A DNA stretch of 64,000 nt from Azospirillum sp. OGB3 (GTDB taxonomy: Bacteria; Pseudomonadota; Alphaproteobacteria; Azospirillales; Azospirillaceae): assembly GCF_014192915.1 (NCBI RefSeq), contig NZ_JACHYN010000007.1, positions 124,001 through 188,000 on the forward strand. The letters run 5' to 3'. Below are positions 1-9,799 of this stretch, in pieces. The notes under the pieces are model-generated. The model was not told the origin of the DNA. It saw nothing but the letters and a program-made list of their open reading frames with translations, and did not search any database. The first letter of the stretch is position 1. The number at the start of each line of letters is the position of its first letter. The position numbers were made by a program, and so were the translations under genes.

Positions 1-1
1 C

Positions 2-1171
2 ACCAATTCGTCCTACATGCAGAAGCTGGGCGACCTGCTGCGCACGACCAGCGGCAAGCCGCAGTTGAACCAGTACGCCGAAGCCTTCCAGACCGCCTGG
101 AAGGCGGTGGAGACCTCCCCGGAAAGCGAGGTCGCGCAGTACCAGCTCGTCCAGGCCGCCGACACTTTCGCGCGCGAGATCAACCGCGTCTCCCAAGGCG
201 TGGAGGACATGGACCGGGAGATCCAGGGCGATCTCGGCCAGTCGGTCGGCGAGGTGAACCGGCTGCTGAAGGAGATCGAGAGCATCAACAACAACATCGT
301 CTCGCTGCAGGGCTACGGCTCGGCCGGCAACGAGGTGGCCGACAAGCGCGACGGGCTGATCCGCGAGCTGAGCACCTATGTCGGCGTGCGCACGATGACC
401 CGCCCGGACGGCCGCGTCGCCGTCTTCACCCCGACGGGGCTGGCCCTGGTCGACAGCCAGGCGGCAAATCTTTCCTATGAGGGCGGCAATATCAACCTGA
501 CGGTGGGCAATCAAGTCACCAACGTCAACCAGCACCTGAAGGAGGGCAAGGTCGCCGCGCTGATGAACCTGCGCGCCGACGGCTCCACCGCGACCCCGCC
601 GCAGCCGGCCAGCGCCGACCCGACCACCGAGGTGATTCGCAAGCTGCGCTCGCAGCTCGACGCCTACGCGCAGATGTTCACCGGTTCGACCAAGCCCGGC
701 GAGCCCACCAGCTTCCGCGACGCCTACGATCAGGCGAAGACGGTGCCGGGCGAGGAGGGCACGCAATTCTTCATGGGCAACGACCGCTTCACCATCCACG
801 TGAACGAGAACCTGCTGAACAACACGAAGAAGCTGAAAAGCGCGGCCGTGAAGGACGTGGTGACGGCGCTCAGCGCCACGGGCCGCAGCTTCCAGGCCGA
901 CGGGCTGAAGCTGGAGGGCGCGTCCTTCAGCTCCATCACCAGCAACATCACCGGCGGCTGGATGTCCGCGGCCAAGACCGCGATGGACAAAGGCTCGCTG
1001 GACAAGGACTCCCGCCAGATCCTGGAGGAGCGCTACCACGCGACGACCGGCGTCAACATCGACGAGGAAATCGCCAATCTGCAGCAGCTCCAGACCTCCT
1101 ACGCCGCGTCGGCACGGGTCATGCAAGTGGCCAACACGATGTTTGACGCGCTGGAGGCGATCGTCCGATGA
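2..1171 (+). CDS. flgK: Flagellar hook-associated protein 1 (FlgK), C-terminal part
   Basis: Hook-filament junction protein, exported by the flagellar type III system. The frame is already open at base 2, so the N-terminus lies outside the window and 389 residues are visible. A heptad-rich helical segment (about residues 15-110) is followed by a variable middle. The C-terminal D0 helix ends in QVANTMFDALEAIVR, matching the conserved end of FlgK, and the following gene is flgL. Its TGA overlaps the flgL start as ATGA, so the two are probably translationally coupled. The family assignment rests on this terminal motif and the neighbour. Confidence 0.9.
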   Translation, partial: TNSSYMQKLGDLLRTTSGKPQLNQYAEAFQTAWKAVETSPESEVAQYQLVQAADTFAREINRVSQGVEDMDREIQGDLGQSVGEVNRLLKEIESINNNIVSLQGYGSAGNEVADKRDGLIRELSTYVGVRTMTRPDGRVAVFTPTGLALVDSQAANLSYEGGNINLTVGNQVTNVNQHLKEGKVAALMNLRADGSTATPPQPASADPTTEVIRKLRSQLDAYAQMFTGSTKPGEPTSFRDAYDQAKTVPGEEGTQFFMGNDRFTIHVNENLLNNTKKLKSAAVKDVVTALSATGRSFQADGLKLEGASFSSITSNITGGWMSAAKTAMDKGSLDKDSRQILEERYHATTGVNIDEEIANLQQLQTSYAASARVMQVANTMFDALEAIVR

Positions 1172-3234
1172 GCTCCGTCACTCAAGTCAGCAGCTATGCC
1201 AAGTATCTTGGCCTGGTTCGCAACCTGACCAACGGCCAGAACAAGGTGGACACGCTCTCGGAGCAGCTGACCACCGGCAAGAAGTCCACCGACCTGAACG
1301 CCTACGGCGCCGAGACGCAGAAGCTGCTCGCCCTGCGCGCCGAGCTGACCCAGCGCGAGTCCTATGTCCAGAACATCAACACCGCGTCGCCGCGCGTCAA
1401 GGCGACCGACACGGTGCTGAACAGCCTGGAGAAGCTGGCCACGGACTGGCAGAGCAGCAACCTGATGCCGTTCCAGCCGGGGCCGGCCACCGTCACCTCC
1501 GCCTTCAACGCCAATCCCGACGCGCTGAAGCTGACGGTCAACGGCGACAAGTCCACCTTCACCCAGAACGCCCGCTACACCGTGACCTCCACTCCGTCGA
1601 AGGATGGAGTCAACGGTTCGTTCGACGTGACGGTGACCGACGGGCTGGGCGGCAAGACCACCCGCACCATCAACCTGAAGACCGTGCCCCCCAGCGATGG
1701 CGGCGGCTACAACTTCAAGATCGACGGCGGCCCGGGCGGAGGCGCGGTGCTGAACCTGAGCTTCGACCAGCTCACCGCGGCGTCGAGCAGCACCTTCAAC
1801 GTGAGCTGGCCGCAGGCCAACGACATGCGCGACCGGGTCGAGGGCGCGCTGCGCGACATCCAGCAGCTCCTGAACGAGCAGTTCGGCGACCGCTACCTGT
1901 TCGCCGGCTCGCGCTACGGCACGGAGCCGGTCGGCGACCTGCTGGCCCAGCCGCAGTCCACCCGCGTGACGCTGAACGGGTCGATGGTCAACGCCGACGA
2001 TTACTTCGAGGTGTCGATCGACGGCAAGCCCTTCGGCTATCAGGTCCAGCCGGGCGATCCGAAGACCGTCACCTTCGTCGCCAGCACGCTGAACAGCCTG
2101 ATCCAGTCGGCCAACCCGAAGCTGCCGATCATCGCGTCCGCCGCCAACGGGGTCATCTCGCTGATCAGCGAAGACCCGAGCCAGAAGTTCGACGTGAAGG
2201 CGCGCGTCCAGAACTCGATGAACATCGACAACTCGATGACGGCGCCCACGACCATCCAGGCGGCCACCCTGCCGGCGCCCGCCGGCACCGGGCTCAATCA
2301 GATCGACAGCTTCGCGCTGACCGGCGACGGTGTGGACATCGGCGACACCTACGAGATCAACGTCACCGTCGGCGACCCGGAGGACCCCTTCAACCGGAAA
2401 TACTACTCGGAACATCCGGACGAACCGGAGGACCTGCCGCCTTACCAGCAATACACGGTCCGCTACACCGTCACGGAGAAAGACTACAACAACGGCGTCA
2501 CCGACGTGTCGAAGGTGGCCGACATGCTGCGCGGCGAGTTCGCGAAGACCAGCCCGGTCCCGCCGGTGATCATCGACGCCCCCGGCAACGGATCGACCAT
2601 CCAGTTGGCCAGCAACAGCACGATGGACCCCAACCATCCGTCGCGCGTGCAGCAGTTCACCACCTCGGTGCGGGCGGTCAACGGCCAGATCGACAACACC
2701 ATCTCGGTCGCCACCCTGCCGTCGCAGGCCGACGCCCTGACCGACCTGCCCTATGTAGACCCGCCGGACCTGCCCTTCTACGATTCGGAATACATGTCGA
2801 ACCGGCAGAACAGCAAGGCGTGGGACAAGGCGGCGGTCACCATCGACGACGGCCAGACGCTGACCTACGGCGTCACCAGCGACGACCGTGCCTTCCAGAA
2901 GCTGATCGCCGCCTTCCGCATGGCCCACGTCGCCGCGTCCAACCCCGGCAAGTACGAGGAGTACATCACCAAGTCGCGGGAGCTGATGGCCCAGGCCAAG
3001 GACGAGGTGCGCTCGGTCCATTCCAAAGTGGCGTCCGACCTCGCAACGCTGGAGGAGAAGAAGACCGCCCACACCACCGCGTCGGCCACGGTGGTCGAGC
3101 GCATCGCCGGCATCGAAGGCATCGACGAGACCGAGGTGGCGGCCCGCCTGCGCACCTCCATGAACGCTCTGGAGGCTGCCTATACGGTCGCCGGCCAGCG
3201 CCAGAAGCTGTCATTGCTGAACTACATCGCCTGA
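1168..3234 (+). CDS. flgL: Flagellar hook-associated protein 3, FlgL (flagellin-like), oversized
   Basis: Second hook-filament junction protein. The N-terminus (SSYAKYLGLVRNLTNG, then LSEQLTTGKKSTDLNAYG) and the C-terminus (AYTVAGQRQKLSLLNYIA) are the coiled D0/D1 ends of the flagellin/FlgL superfamily. At 688 residues it is about twice the usual FlgL length. The extra length is central, roughly residues 100-560, and is rich in Thr, Asp and Val with a beta-rich look, which suggests large surface-exposed D2/D3-like domains. It starts on ATG inside the flgK stop (ATGA overlap). A flagellin-like alternative is possible, but position directly after flgK favours FlgL. Confidence 0.88.
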   Translation: MSSVTQVSSYAKYLGLVRNLTNGQNKVDTLSEQLTTGKKSTDLNAYGAETQKLLALRAELTQRESYVQNINTASPRVKATDTVLNSLEKLATDWQSSNLMPFQPGPATVTSAFNANPDALKLTVNGDKSTFTQNARYTVTSTPSKDGVNGSFDVTVTDGLGGKTTRTINLKTVPPSDGGGYNFKIDGGPGGGAVLNLSFDQLTAASSSTFNVSWPQANDMRDRVEGALRDIQQLLNEQFGDRYLFAGSRYGTEPVGDLLAQPQSTRVTLNGSMVNADDYFEVSIDGKPFGYQVQPGDPKTVTFVASTLNSLIQSANPKLPIIASAANGVISLISEDPSQKFDVKARVQNSMNIDNSMTAPTTIQAATLPAPAGTGLNQIDSFALTGDGVDIGDTYEINVTVGDPEDPFNRKYYSEHPDEPEDLPPYQQYTVRYTVTEKDYNNGVTDVSKVADMLRGEFAKTSPVPPVIIDAPGNGSTIQLASNSTMDPNHPSRVQQFTTSVRAVNGQIDNTISVATLPSQADALTDLPYVDPPDLPFYDSEYMSNRQNSKAWDKAAVTIDDGQTLTYGVTSDDRAFQKLIAAFRMAHVAASNPGKYEEYITKSRELMAQAKDEVRSVHSKVASDLATLEEKKTAHTTASATVVERIAGIEGIDETEVAARLRTSMNALEAAYTVAGQRQKLSLLNYIA

Positions 3235-3287
3235 AGCGGCCCGGCGGTTCCTTCCCCCTTGACGAGGAGGAGACCGCCGCCCAAACG

Positions 3288-3321
3288 AAAAAGCCGGCGC
3301 CCCGAAGGGCGCCGGCTTTTT
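3288..3321. terminator. Bidirectional Rho-independent terminator between flgL and flaF
   Basis: A perfect 10-bp stem (GCCGGCGCCC / GGGCGCCGGC) closes a CGAA tetraloop, with A5 on the left and T5 on the right. It can therefore stop transcription from both the plus-strand flgL and the convergent minus-strand flaF. Confidence 0.93.
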
Positions 3322-3341
3322 CTGTCTGAAGCGCGCTGATC

Positions 3342-3818
3342 TCAGATCGAGATCCGCAGCGACTGGCGCGGCGGCTGGCCGTCCGGAGCGGACACCGGCG
3401 GGGCCATCGGGGCGCGCGCCGCCATCTGGGGAGCCGGCGCCGGCTGGCCCGGGGCGACCGTGTCGGGGCGCGCGGTCAGGCCGCTGGCCACCGACCGGTT
3501 GATGCTGATGAGCGTCTCCAGCTTCGAGACGTCGAGGTCGATCAGTCGGGCCATCGTCTCGCGATCGACCAGCAGCGACAGGGCGGCGATGTTGGTCCGC
3601 ACCTCCGGCGGGTGGCCGCAATCCTCTTCGGTCATCGCGGCCTGGAAAATCGTCCACAGGCGCTGGTTCAATTGCAGGGCGGCGCGGAGCGTCTCTTCGT
3701 TCACGGGGCTGCGCCCGGCATCGATCAGGCGTCGCGACGCCTCCGCCAAAGCCCAGGCCTCGACATCGCGGGGATTGTCGGAGGTCGGCTTGTTCGCGTA
3801 TGTCGGTGTCGGCTTCAT
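3342..3818 (-). CDS. flaF: Flagellar biosynthesis regulator FlaF
   Basis: FlaF is an alphaproteobacterial protein needed for flagellin production or secretion, usually acting opposite FlbT. The 158-residue product has the family core: EAWALAEASRRLIDA, then LRAALQLNQRLWTIFQAAM, then a region ending LISINRSVASGL. A Pro/Ala-rich tail of about 40 residues follows. ATG at 3818 is preferred over upstream in-frame starts because the family begins here and GAGGG lies about 10 bases upstream. It converges on flgL across a bidirectional terminator. flbT and flagellin genes are not in the window. Confidence 0.85.
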   Translation of the reverse strand: MKPTPTYANKPTSDNPRDVEAWALAEASRRLIDAGRSPVNEETLRAALQLNQRLWTIFQAAMTEEDCGHPPEVRTNIAALSLLVDRETMARLIDLDVSKLETLISINRSVASGLTARPDTVAPGQPAPAPQMAARAPMAPPVSAPDGQPPRQSLRISI

Positions 3819-3953
3819 TCCAAACCCTCGGGACAGGCCGCCGGACAGAGCAATTCTGGATGAGGTCCGGACCAAAAGGATTGTCAGCGATCCTTCAATC
3901 CTTGTCAACTTAACGGACCTGTCTCCGATGATTTGCAAGGATTTGTCACGACT

Positions 3954-4940
3954 TCACGGCAGTCCGGCTGTGGAAGGGCTCGTCATTGCGGGTCCCGGCG
4001 TTGCAGTCCCGAGCAATTCTCCCGCCGCCTGTTCGACCGCCTCCACGGAAATGCCATCCATCAGGCCGGTGGCCTGCGGGTCGGCCTTCTGGCGGGCCAG
4101 CAATTCGGACCGCGGAACCCGGCTGATCACGGTGCGCGCCGCCACGCCCCACGGGCCGTAGGTCTCCGGGAAACCCGGCCCGAACAGCCCGACGGTCGGC
4201 GTGCCGGCGGCGGCGGCGATGTGCATCAGCCCGGAATCGTTGCCGACATAAAGCGCCGCCCGGCGCACGCAGGCCGCCGCGGCCATCGGATCGGTGCGCC
4301 CGGTCAGGTCGATGGCCCGCTCGCCCAGCGCCTCCAGGACCGGTCGGGCGCGCGCGCGCTCCGGACCGGCGGCCAGGACGGCGACGCGCCGGCCCGACAG
4401 CCGCCCGCCGGGACCGGTCAACCGCGTTGCAAGGTCGGCGAAGCGGTCCGCCGGCCATTCCTTGCCGGTCCAATTCGCGGTCGGGCCGATCGCCAGGAAC
4501 GGCTCGGCCCCGCCGGGCAGCAGCCGGTCGGCCTCCGTCTCGGCCGCCGCGTCGATCCACAGGCGGGGGGGCGGCGGCGGCGACAGGCCCAGAACCCGCC
4601 CGATCTCCTCCACCTTGTGGAGATGCGGGGCGCGGGCGTGGAAGAACCGCCGCTTCGCCAACACCAGACGGCCGACCGCGGAGTTGCGCAGATCGACCAC
4701 CAGGTCCCAGCGCGTGCCGACGCAGGCCCGCCACAGGTCGACCCAATGCCGCGCCCAGGCCCGTTTCGGCATGGGAATCAGCCGCTCCAGCCCTGGAACC
4801 GAGCGGAACAGCGGCGCCGGCAAGGGACCGCAGGCGATGGTCAGCGCGGCGTCCGGATGGCGCTCGCTCAGATGGGCCAGCAGCCCGGTGGAAAGGACCG
4901 CGTCGCCCAGCCGGTTTGAGGTGATGAACAGGATGCGCAA
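3954..4940 (-). CDS. Glycosyltransferase family 9 (heptosyltransferase-like)
   Basis: GT-B fold ADP-heptose:LPS heptosyltransferase-like enzyme, likely adding a sugar to LPS core or another surface glycan. The N-terminus (RILFITSNRLGDAVLSTGLL) and the donor-site region (YVGNDSGLMHIAAAAGTPTV near residue 245, then GLFGPG) are diagnostic of GT9. PTANWTGKEWPADRF near residue 170 is also a family block. The likely start is TTG at 4940, with GGAG about 10 bases upstream; no ATG fits. It lies 16 bases downstream of lptF on the same strand, so both LPS-related genes are probably co-transcribed. Acceptor unknown. Confidence 0.85.
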   Translation of the reverse strand: MRILFITSNRLGDAVLSTGLLAHLSERHPDAALTIACGPLPAPLFRSVPGLERLIPMPKRAWARHWVDLWRACVGTRWDLVVDLRNSAVGRLVLAKRRFFHARAPHLHKVEEIGRVLGLSPPPPPRLWIDAAAETEADRLLPGGAEPFLAIGPTANWTGKEWPADRFADLATRLTGPGGRLSGRRVAVLAAGPERARARPVLEALGERAIDLTGRTDPMAAAACVRRAALYVGNDSGLMHIAAAAGTPTVGLFGPGFPETYGPWGVAARTVISRVPRSELLARQKADPQATGLMDGISVEAVEQAAGELLGTATPGPAMTSPSTAGLP

Positions 4941-4956
4941 GACCCGCTCCGCCCCC

Positions 4957-6078
4957 TCAGCCCGCCGCGGCTTCGCCGCTGGGCGGCACGCGCCGCCGGA
5001 GATTGCGCGACAGGATCCAGGCCGCCGGCGCCAGCGCCGCCACCGGCAGAACATACATCAGCGGCACCAGCACGGTTACCTTGGCGGCGAGGCTGGACAG
5101 GCCGAGAACGGCCGCCTGGATGGCCATCACCACGAGCACCGCGGTGGTCACCCGCACCGACTGGCCGCGCCGGTTGAACTCGCCCGACAGCAGGCAGGCC
5201 AGCGCCACCAGGGTGTAGACCAGCGCCAGCAAGGGCGAGGACAAGCGGTGGTGCAACTCCGCCAACAGGTCCCGCATCATCTTCGGATCTTCCGCCATCT
5301 GGGGCGACGGGTGCAGCAGTTCGTCGGTGGAACGCTCGCGGGCGTCCGGATAGCGTTCGGCGTTGGCGCTGCTCAGCACCTTCAGGTCGACCGCGTAACG
5401 TTCGAAGAAGAGCTGGGAGAGCCGGTTGGTCTTGCGGTCCAGCTCCTGCCGGTTGCCGTTGTAGACGACGAAGCGCGCGCCCTCCGACCCGGTCAGCATC
5501 ACCGCCCGCTCTCCCATGATCGTCACCGGCTTCTCCGGGACGCGCCCGTCATGGATGATCACGTTGTGCAGGTTGGCGTCGCTGTCGCGCTCGCGCACGA
5601 AGACGCTGAAGCGGTCGCCCACCTCGTTGAACACGCCCTCGCGCAGGAACAGCTGCGAATAGTCGCTGCGCACGGCGTATTCCATGCGCACCAGCTCCTG
5701 GTGCGCGGCGGGCGTCAGCCACAGGTTCAGAACATAGACGACCACCGTCACGCCGAAGGCCAGAAGCATCGCCGGCGCGGCCAGCGCGAAGGGACCGACG
5801 CCGGCGGCGCGCATCACCACCAGCTCGCTGTCGGTGGCCAGCCGGTTGTAGGTGAACAGCACAGCCCCGACCAGCGCCAGCGGCAGCACGATGCCGAGGA
5901 AGGTCGGCACCGTCAGGACGAGCAGCCACAGGAACACCCGCATCGGCGCCCCGGCTTCCACCACCATCTCGATCAGCCGCAAGGACTGGCTCAGCCAGAT
6001 CGTCAGGGTCAGGCCGGCCGTGGAGTACAGGAGGGCGATCAGAAGATTGCGGAAGAGATAGCGTTGCAGTCGGTTCAT
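4957..6078 (-). CDS. lptF: LPS export ABC transporter permease LptF
   Basis: Inner-membrane permease of the LptB2FG extractor that moves lipopolysaccharide onto the LptC-LptA bridge. The 373-residue protein has the YjgP/YjgQ layout: TM1 near residues 13-35, paired helices around 48-115 (FLGIVLPLALVGAVLFTYNR, then SELVVMRAAG), a large periplasmic beta-jellyroll (about 125-265), and three C-terminal helices. The coupling-helix motif SELVVMRAAG is intact. The start has little Shine-Dalgarno sequence. lptG, commonly adjacent, is absent; a GT9 gene occupies the downstream place. Confidence 0.88.
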   Translation of the reverse strand: MNRLQRYLFRNLLIALLYSTAGLTLTIWLSQSLRLIEMVVEAGAPMRVFLWLLVLTVPTFLGIVLPLALVGAVLFTYNRLATDSELVVMRAAGVGPFALAAPAMLLAFGVTVVVYVLNLWLTPAAHQELVRMEYAVRSDYSQLFLREGVFNEVGDRFSVFVRERDSDANLHNVIIHDGRVPEKPVTIMGERAVMLTGSEGARFVVYNGNRQELDRKTNRLSQLFFERYAVDLKVLSSANAERYPDARERSTDELLHPSPQMAEDPKMMRDLLAELHHRLSSPLLALVYTLVALACLLSGEFNRRGQSVRVTTAVLVVMAIQAAVLGLSSLAAKVTVLVPLMYVLPVAALAPAAWILSRNLRRRVPPSGEAAAG

Positions 6079-6219
6079 GTGCTTGCGTCACGGGGGAGCC
6101 CGGCGAGAAGCTGACGGGCTCGAGCGTCCGGGTCAAGTGTTGATCTGGCCGACGCCCCGGCGCACCGAACTTTTGCGTCGCCCCGCTGCGTCGCCCCTCT
6201 GCGCCCCCGGCCCAACGCA

Positions 6220-7932
6220 TCAGGCCGTGCGCACCGCCGACAGGAACACCTCCACCTTGCTGCGCAGCCCGTCCGCCTGATCGGACAGCGATCCCGCGGC
6301 CTCCAGCACGTTGCGGGCGGCGCTGCCGGTCTCGCTCGCCGCCCGGTTCACGTCGGCGATGTTGGAGGTCACGTCCTGCGTGCCGACGGCAGCCTGCTGG
6401 ATGTTGCGGGCGATCTCCCGCGTCGCCGCCTGCTGCTGCTCGACCGCCGCGGCAATTGTGGAAGCGACCTCGCTGATTCGCCCGATGGTGCCCATCACGT
6501 CGCCGATGGAGGCCACCGCCCCCTCGGTCTCGCTGCGGACGGAGACGATCTTCGCGGCGATCTCGTCGGTGGCGCGGGTGGTCTGGTCGGCCAGCGCCTT
6601 CACCTCCGCCGCCACGACGGCGAAGCCCTTGCCCATCTCGCCGGCCCGCGCCGCCTCGATGGTGGCGTTGAGCGCCAGCAGCCGGGTCTGCGAGGCCACC
6701 TGGGTGATCAGGTCGATCACCGCGACGATCTCCGCCGAGGCGCTGGCGAGGCTGCGCATCGCTTGGTCGGCGCGCTCGGCCTTGTGCACCGCCTCGTCCG
6801 CGATGGCCGTGCTGCTCGCGACCTGACGGCCGATCTCCTGCACCGAGGCGGCCAGCTCCTCCGTGGCGGTGGCGACGGTCTGCACGTTGGCGCTGGCCTG
6901 CTCCGACGCGCCGGCCACGGTCACCGACTGGCGGGTGGTCTGCTCCGCCGTCGCGGCGAGCTGGCTGGCCGTCGCCTTCATCTGCACCGCGGCGGCGGAG
7001 ACCGAGCCGAGCACGGCCGCCGCCTCGCGGTCGAAGCGCCCGGTCAGTTCCTCGATGGCGCGGGCGCGGCGGGCGCGGACGTCCTGCTCCGCCTGCTCAC
7101 GCTCCGCGGCCTGCCGCGCGGCGATCATGTTGTCCTTGAAGACCAGCACGGCCTTGGCCATCTGCCCGATCTCGTCGCCCCGCCCGGTGGCCGGCACGGG
7201 GGTTGCGGAGTCGCCGTCGGCCAGCCGCCGCATCGCCTCGGTCATGGCGCCGAGCGGCCGCACGATGGAACGCGCGGTCAGCAGGATCGCCGCCGCTGCG
7301 ATCAGCAGCCCCAGGGTCAGCAAAACCGCCTGGATCATCACCAGACGGTCGGCCCCCTGGATCATCCCCGCCGTGTCGGCCTGCAGCAGGGCGCGCTGGC
7401 GCGGGATCAGGCCGCTGGCGTCGTTGGAGCGGGCGTCGCCGACCAGCAGGCTCATCACTTGGTTGGCGCGCGGGATCGCGTCGTCGTTCAGGGAGTTCAG
7501 CGCCCCCATCTGGTCGCCGATGGTGCCCAGCGATTCGGCCATGTCCTGATCGCGGCGCAGATGGTCGAGCAGGGGCTTCACCGCGTCCCAGGTGGCCTGC
7601 ACCTGCGGATCGGACCAGCGGGCCGACAGGCCATCCAGCTCCTGGCGCAGGGCGTCGATGCGGTCCCAGGCGACATTGCGCTCCTGCTTCAGATCCTCGC
7701 GGTTGGTCAGCAAGTAGCCCTGCATGGCCGCGTTGGTGGCGGTGACCGCCGCGACGATGCCCTGCCCGGCCAGCGCCGTCGGCATGCGGACATCGGCCAC
7801 CAGACGGCTGAGCGTCTTCCCGTTGTCGGTCAGCAGCAGGCCGGTGCCGACCGTCACCACCAGCACCGCGATCACCGCCGCGAAGCCGATGGACAGCCGC
7901 TGACCAATCCGCAGATTGCCGAGTGCCTTCAT
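6220..7932 (-). CDS. Methyl-accepting chemotaxis protein
   Basis: Transmembrane chemoreceptor feeding CheA/CheW. It has 570 residues: TM1 near 15-35, a periplasmic four-helix-type sensor (about 36-185), TM2 near 190-212, HAMP ([20 protein letters not shown]), and a long cytoplasmic coiled coil. The signalling hairpin carries [27 protein letters not shown] split over two motifs, then [18 protein letters not shown]. The hairpin has TR where NL is typical, a known variant. ATG at 7932 is chosen over an ORF start 34 codons upstream because GGGGAGGAA precedes it. The ligand cannot be read from sequence. Confidence 0.93.
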   Translation of the reverse strand: MKALGNLRIGQRLSIGFAAVIAVLVVTVGTGLLLTDNGKTLSRLVADVRMPTALAGQGIVAAVTATNAAMQGYLLTNREDLKQERNVAWDRIDALRQELDGLSARWSDPQVQATWDAVKPLLDHLRRDQDMAESLGTIGDQMGALNSLNDDAIPRANQVMSLLVGDARSNDASGLIPRQRALLQADTAGMIQGADRLVMIQAVLLTLGLLIAAAAILLTARSIVRPLGAMTEAMRRLADGDSATPVPATGRGDEIGQMAKAVLVFKDNMIAARQAAEREQAEQDVRARRARAIEELTGRFDREAAAVLGSVSAAAVQMKATASQLAATAEQTTRQSVTVAGASEQASANVQTVATATEELAASVQEIGRQVASSTAIADEAVHKAERADQAMRSLASASAEIVAVIDLITQVASQTRLLALNATIEAARAGEMGKGFAVVAAEVKALADQTTRATDEIAAKIVSVRSETEGAVASIGDVMGTIGRISEVASTIAAAVEQQQAATREIARNIQQAAVGTQDVTSNIADVNRAASETGSAARNVLEAAGSLSDQADGLRSKVEVFLSAVRTA

Positions 7933-8084
7933 TCGTTCCTCCCCTGCAGCACCCTTTTCGGACGCTTGTTTTCTCGACCGGACGTTGCTGTGTCGGTCGT
8001 TGCCCTTATCTGGGAACGAATGATGGGCCAACAAACATTAAAGGAGTGTTTCCAGCACTTGGACCGTCCGTTGCGAAGAGCCGG

Positions 8085-8810
8085 TCAGAGATCCTCGGCG
8101 CCCAGGTAGGATTCGATCACCTTGGGGTTCGCCACAACCTCAGCGGGCAGCCCATCGGCGATCTTCTCTCCGTGGTCCAGAACGACCACTTGGTCGGACA
8201 GGGCCATGACGGCGCGCATCACATGCTCGATCATCAGGATCGTCATGCCCTCGCGCCGGTTCAGGTCGCGCAGGACCTCGACCATGCGGTCGACCTCGGT
8301 CGGGCGCAGGCCGGCCAGAACCTCGTCCAGCAGCAGCAGGATCGGCCGGGTGGCGAGCGCGCGGGCGACCTCCAGCCGCTTGCGGTCCGGCAGGGTCAGG
8401 CTACGCGCCGGGCGGGCGGCCTGATCGGCCAGCCCCAGCCGGTCCAGCACCTTGCGGGCATGGTCGCGCGCCGCCGCCACCGACCGTTCGCGGGCCAGCG
8501 CGCCGACCACCACATTCTCCTCGACCGACAACTGCCCGAACGGCTTGACGATCTGGAAGGTGCGGCCGATCCCGGCCGTGCAAATGCGGTTGGGCTTCAG
8601 CCCGGTGATCGGCGCGCCCTTCAGATGCACCCGCCCCTCGTCGGGCGGGAAGACTCCGGCGATCAGGTTGAAGGTGGTCGTCTTGCCGGCGCCGTTCGGG
8701 CCGATCAGCGCGACGATCCGGCCCTCCGGCACGGAGAAGCCGACGTTGGAGACGGCCTTCAGCCCGCGGAACCGCTTGGACAGGCCCTCGACCTCCAGGA
8801 GCGCCGCCAT
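8085..8810 (-). CDS. livG: Branched-chain amino-acid-type ABC transporter ATP-binding protein (LivG-like)
   Basis: ATPase of a HAAT-family importer. It is 241 residues with Walker A GPNGAGKT near 38-45, Q-loop GRTFQ, Walker B LLLLDEVLAGL and H-switch IEHVM. The signature region reads SLTLPDRKRLEVARAL rather than LSGG, a variation typical of LivG-like subunits. Its ATG overlaps the livM stop by one base (TGATG). The partner ATPase LivF is not in this operon; a livF is at 62.0 kb. Substrate is probably an amino acid or short-chain acid. Confidence 0.9.
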   Translation of the reverse strand: MAALLEVEGLSKRFRGLKAVSNVGFSVPEGRIVALIGPNGAGKTTTFNLIAGVFPPDEGRVHLKGAPITGLKPNRICTAGIGRTFQIVKPFGQLSVEENVVVGALARERSVAAARDHARKVLDRLGLADQAARPARSLTLPDRKRLEVARALATRPILLLLDEVLAGLRPTEVDRMVEVLRDLNRREGMTILMIEHVMRAVMALSDQVVVLDHGEKIADGLPAEVVANPKVIESYLGAEDL

Positions 8811-9799
8811 CACGCGTCCTCCCCGCGACGGCGGACGAGGCCCAGCCGGTCGGCCAGCCACGGCCACACCCCGTCCGGGCGGTAGACGACGATCACCACC
8901 AGCGCCACCCCGTAGAACAGCTGCTTCAGGCCCGGCAGGTCGAAGCCGGTCGCCTCGATCAGGAAGGTCAGCAGCTCGCCCAGCGGAGTCAGGATGAAGG
9001 CGCCAAGGATCGGCCCGATCAGCGTGCCGATGCCGCCGACGATGGCCGGCAGGATGATCTCGATGGAACGGCCCATGGAGAAGACCTGCTCCGGGAACAG
9101 GTTGTTGAAGTAGAAGGCCTGGAACACCCCGCCCAGCGCTGTCAGGGCGGAGGACACGGCCACCGCCGCGATGCGGGCGCGGAACAGGTCGACGCCGACC
9201 GCCTCCGCCGCCTCCGGCTCCTCGCGCACGGCCAGCCACTGGTAGCCGAGGCGGCTGTGCAGCAGCACCCGCGACAGGGCCAGAGCGGCCAGCACCAGCG
9301 CCAGGATCACGTAGTAGAACAGCTCCGGCGAGCCCCGCAGGTTCAGCAGGTCGTTGCCGGCGTCGCCGGCCACCGGGATGAAGAAGCCGCCCGAGCCGCC
9401 GAACCACTGCAGGTGGTCGAAGCCGATGCGCGCGACTTCGGCGAAGGCGATGGTCAGCAGCGCGAAATGCACGCCGCGCACCCCGAAGCGGAAGCCCAGG
9501 AAGCCGATGAAGCAGCCCGCCGCCGTCGCCGCCAGCATCGCCACCCACATGCCCGCCCAGGGGCCGATGCCGAAATGCACGAACAGCGCGGCGCTGGCGT
9601 AGGCCCCCAGCCCGACATAGAGCGCGTGGCCCAGCGACAGCAGGCCGGAAAAGCCCATCATCACGTTCCATGCCTGCCCGACATAGGCGAACCACAGCAC
9701 CGTGGTCAGCACCGACAGGACGTAACGGTCGGCGACCATCGGCGCGGCCAGCAGCAGCGCGCCGCACAGCGCCAGAAGGACGATCCCGCGCCCCGTCAC
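8810..9799 (-). CDS. livM: Branched-chain amino-acid-type ABC transporter permease (LivM-like)
   Basis: Second permease subunit of a HAAT importer. The 329-residue protein has about 8-10 hydrophobic helices. It carries the family segment GQAWNVMMGFSGLLSLGHAL near residues 42-61 and the EAA-like loop in VREEPEAAEAVGVDLFRAR near 195-213. It ends in a charged cytoplasmic tail. The start overlaps livH by four bases (ATGA) and the stop overlaps livG by one base, so livH-livM-livG is one tightly coupled unit. Confidence 0.92.
   Translation of the reverse strand: MTGRGIVLLALCGALLLAAPMVADRYVLSVLTTVLWFAYVGQAWNVMMGFSGLLSLGHALYVGLGAYASAALFVHFGIGPWAGMWVAMLAATAAGCFIGFLGFRFGVRGVHFALLTIAFAEVARIGFDHLQWFGGSGGFFIPVAGDAGNDLLNLRGSPELFYYVILALVLAALALSRVLLHSRLGYQWLAVREEPEAAEAVGVDLFRARIAAVAVSSALTALGGVFQAFYFNNLFPEQVFSMGRSIEIILPAIVGGIGTLIGPILGAFILTPLGELLTFLIEATGFDLPGLKQLFYGVALVVIVVYRPDGVWPWLADRLGLVRRRGEDA

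Noticed and set aside
1099..3072. 657-residue minus-strand frame opposite flgL
   Set aside because: Arg/Gly/Val-rich GC-frame shadow of flgL with no domain or ribosome site.
8813..9767. Apparent 560-residue fusion upstream of livG
   Set aside because: The extra N-terminal part is an out-of-frame reading of livM; livG starts at 8810 overlapping the livM stop.
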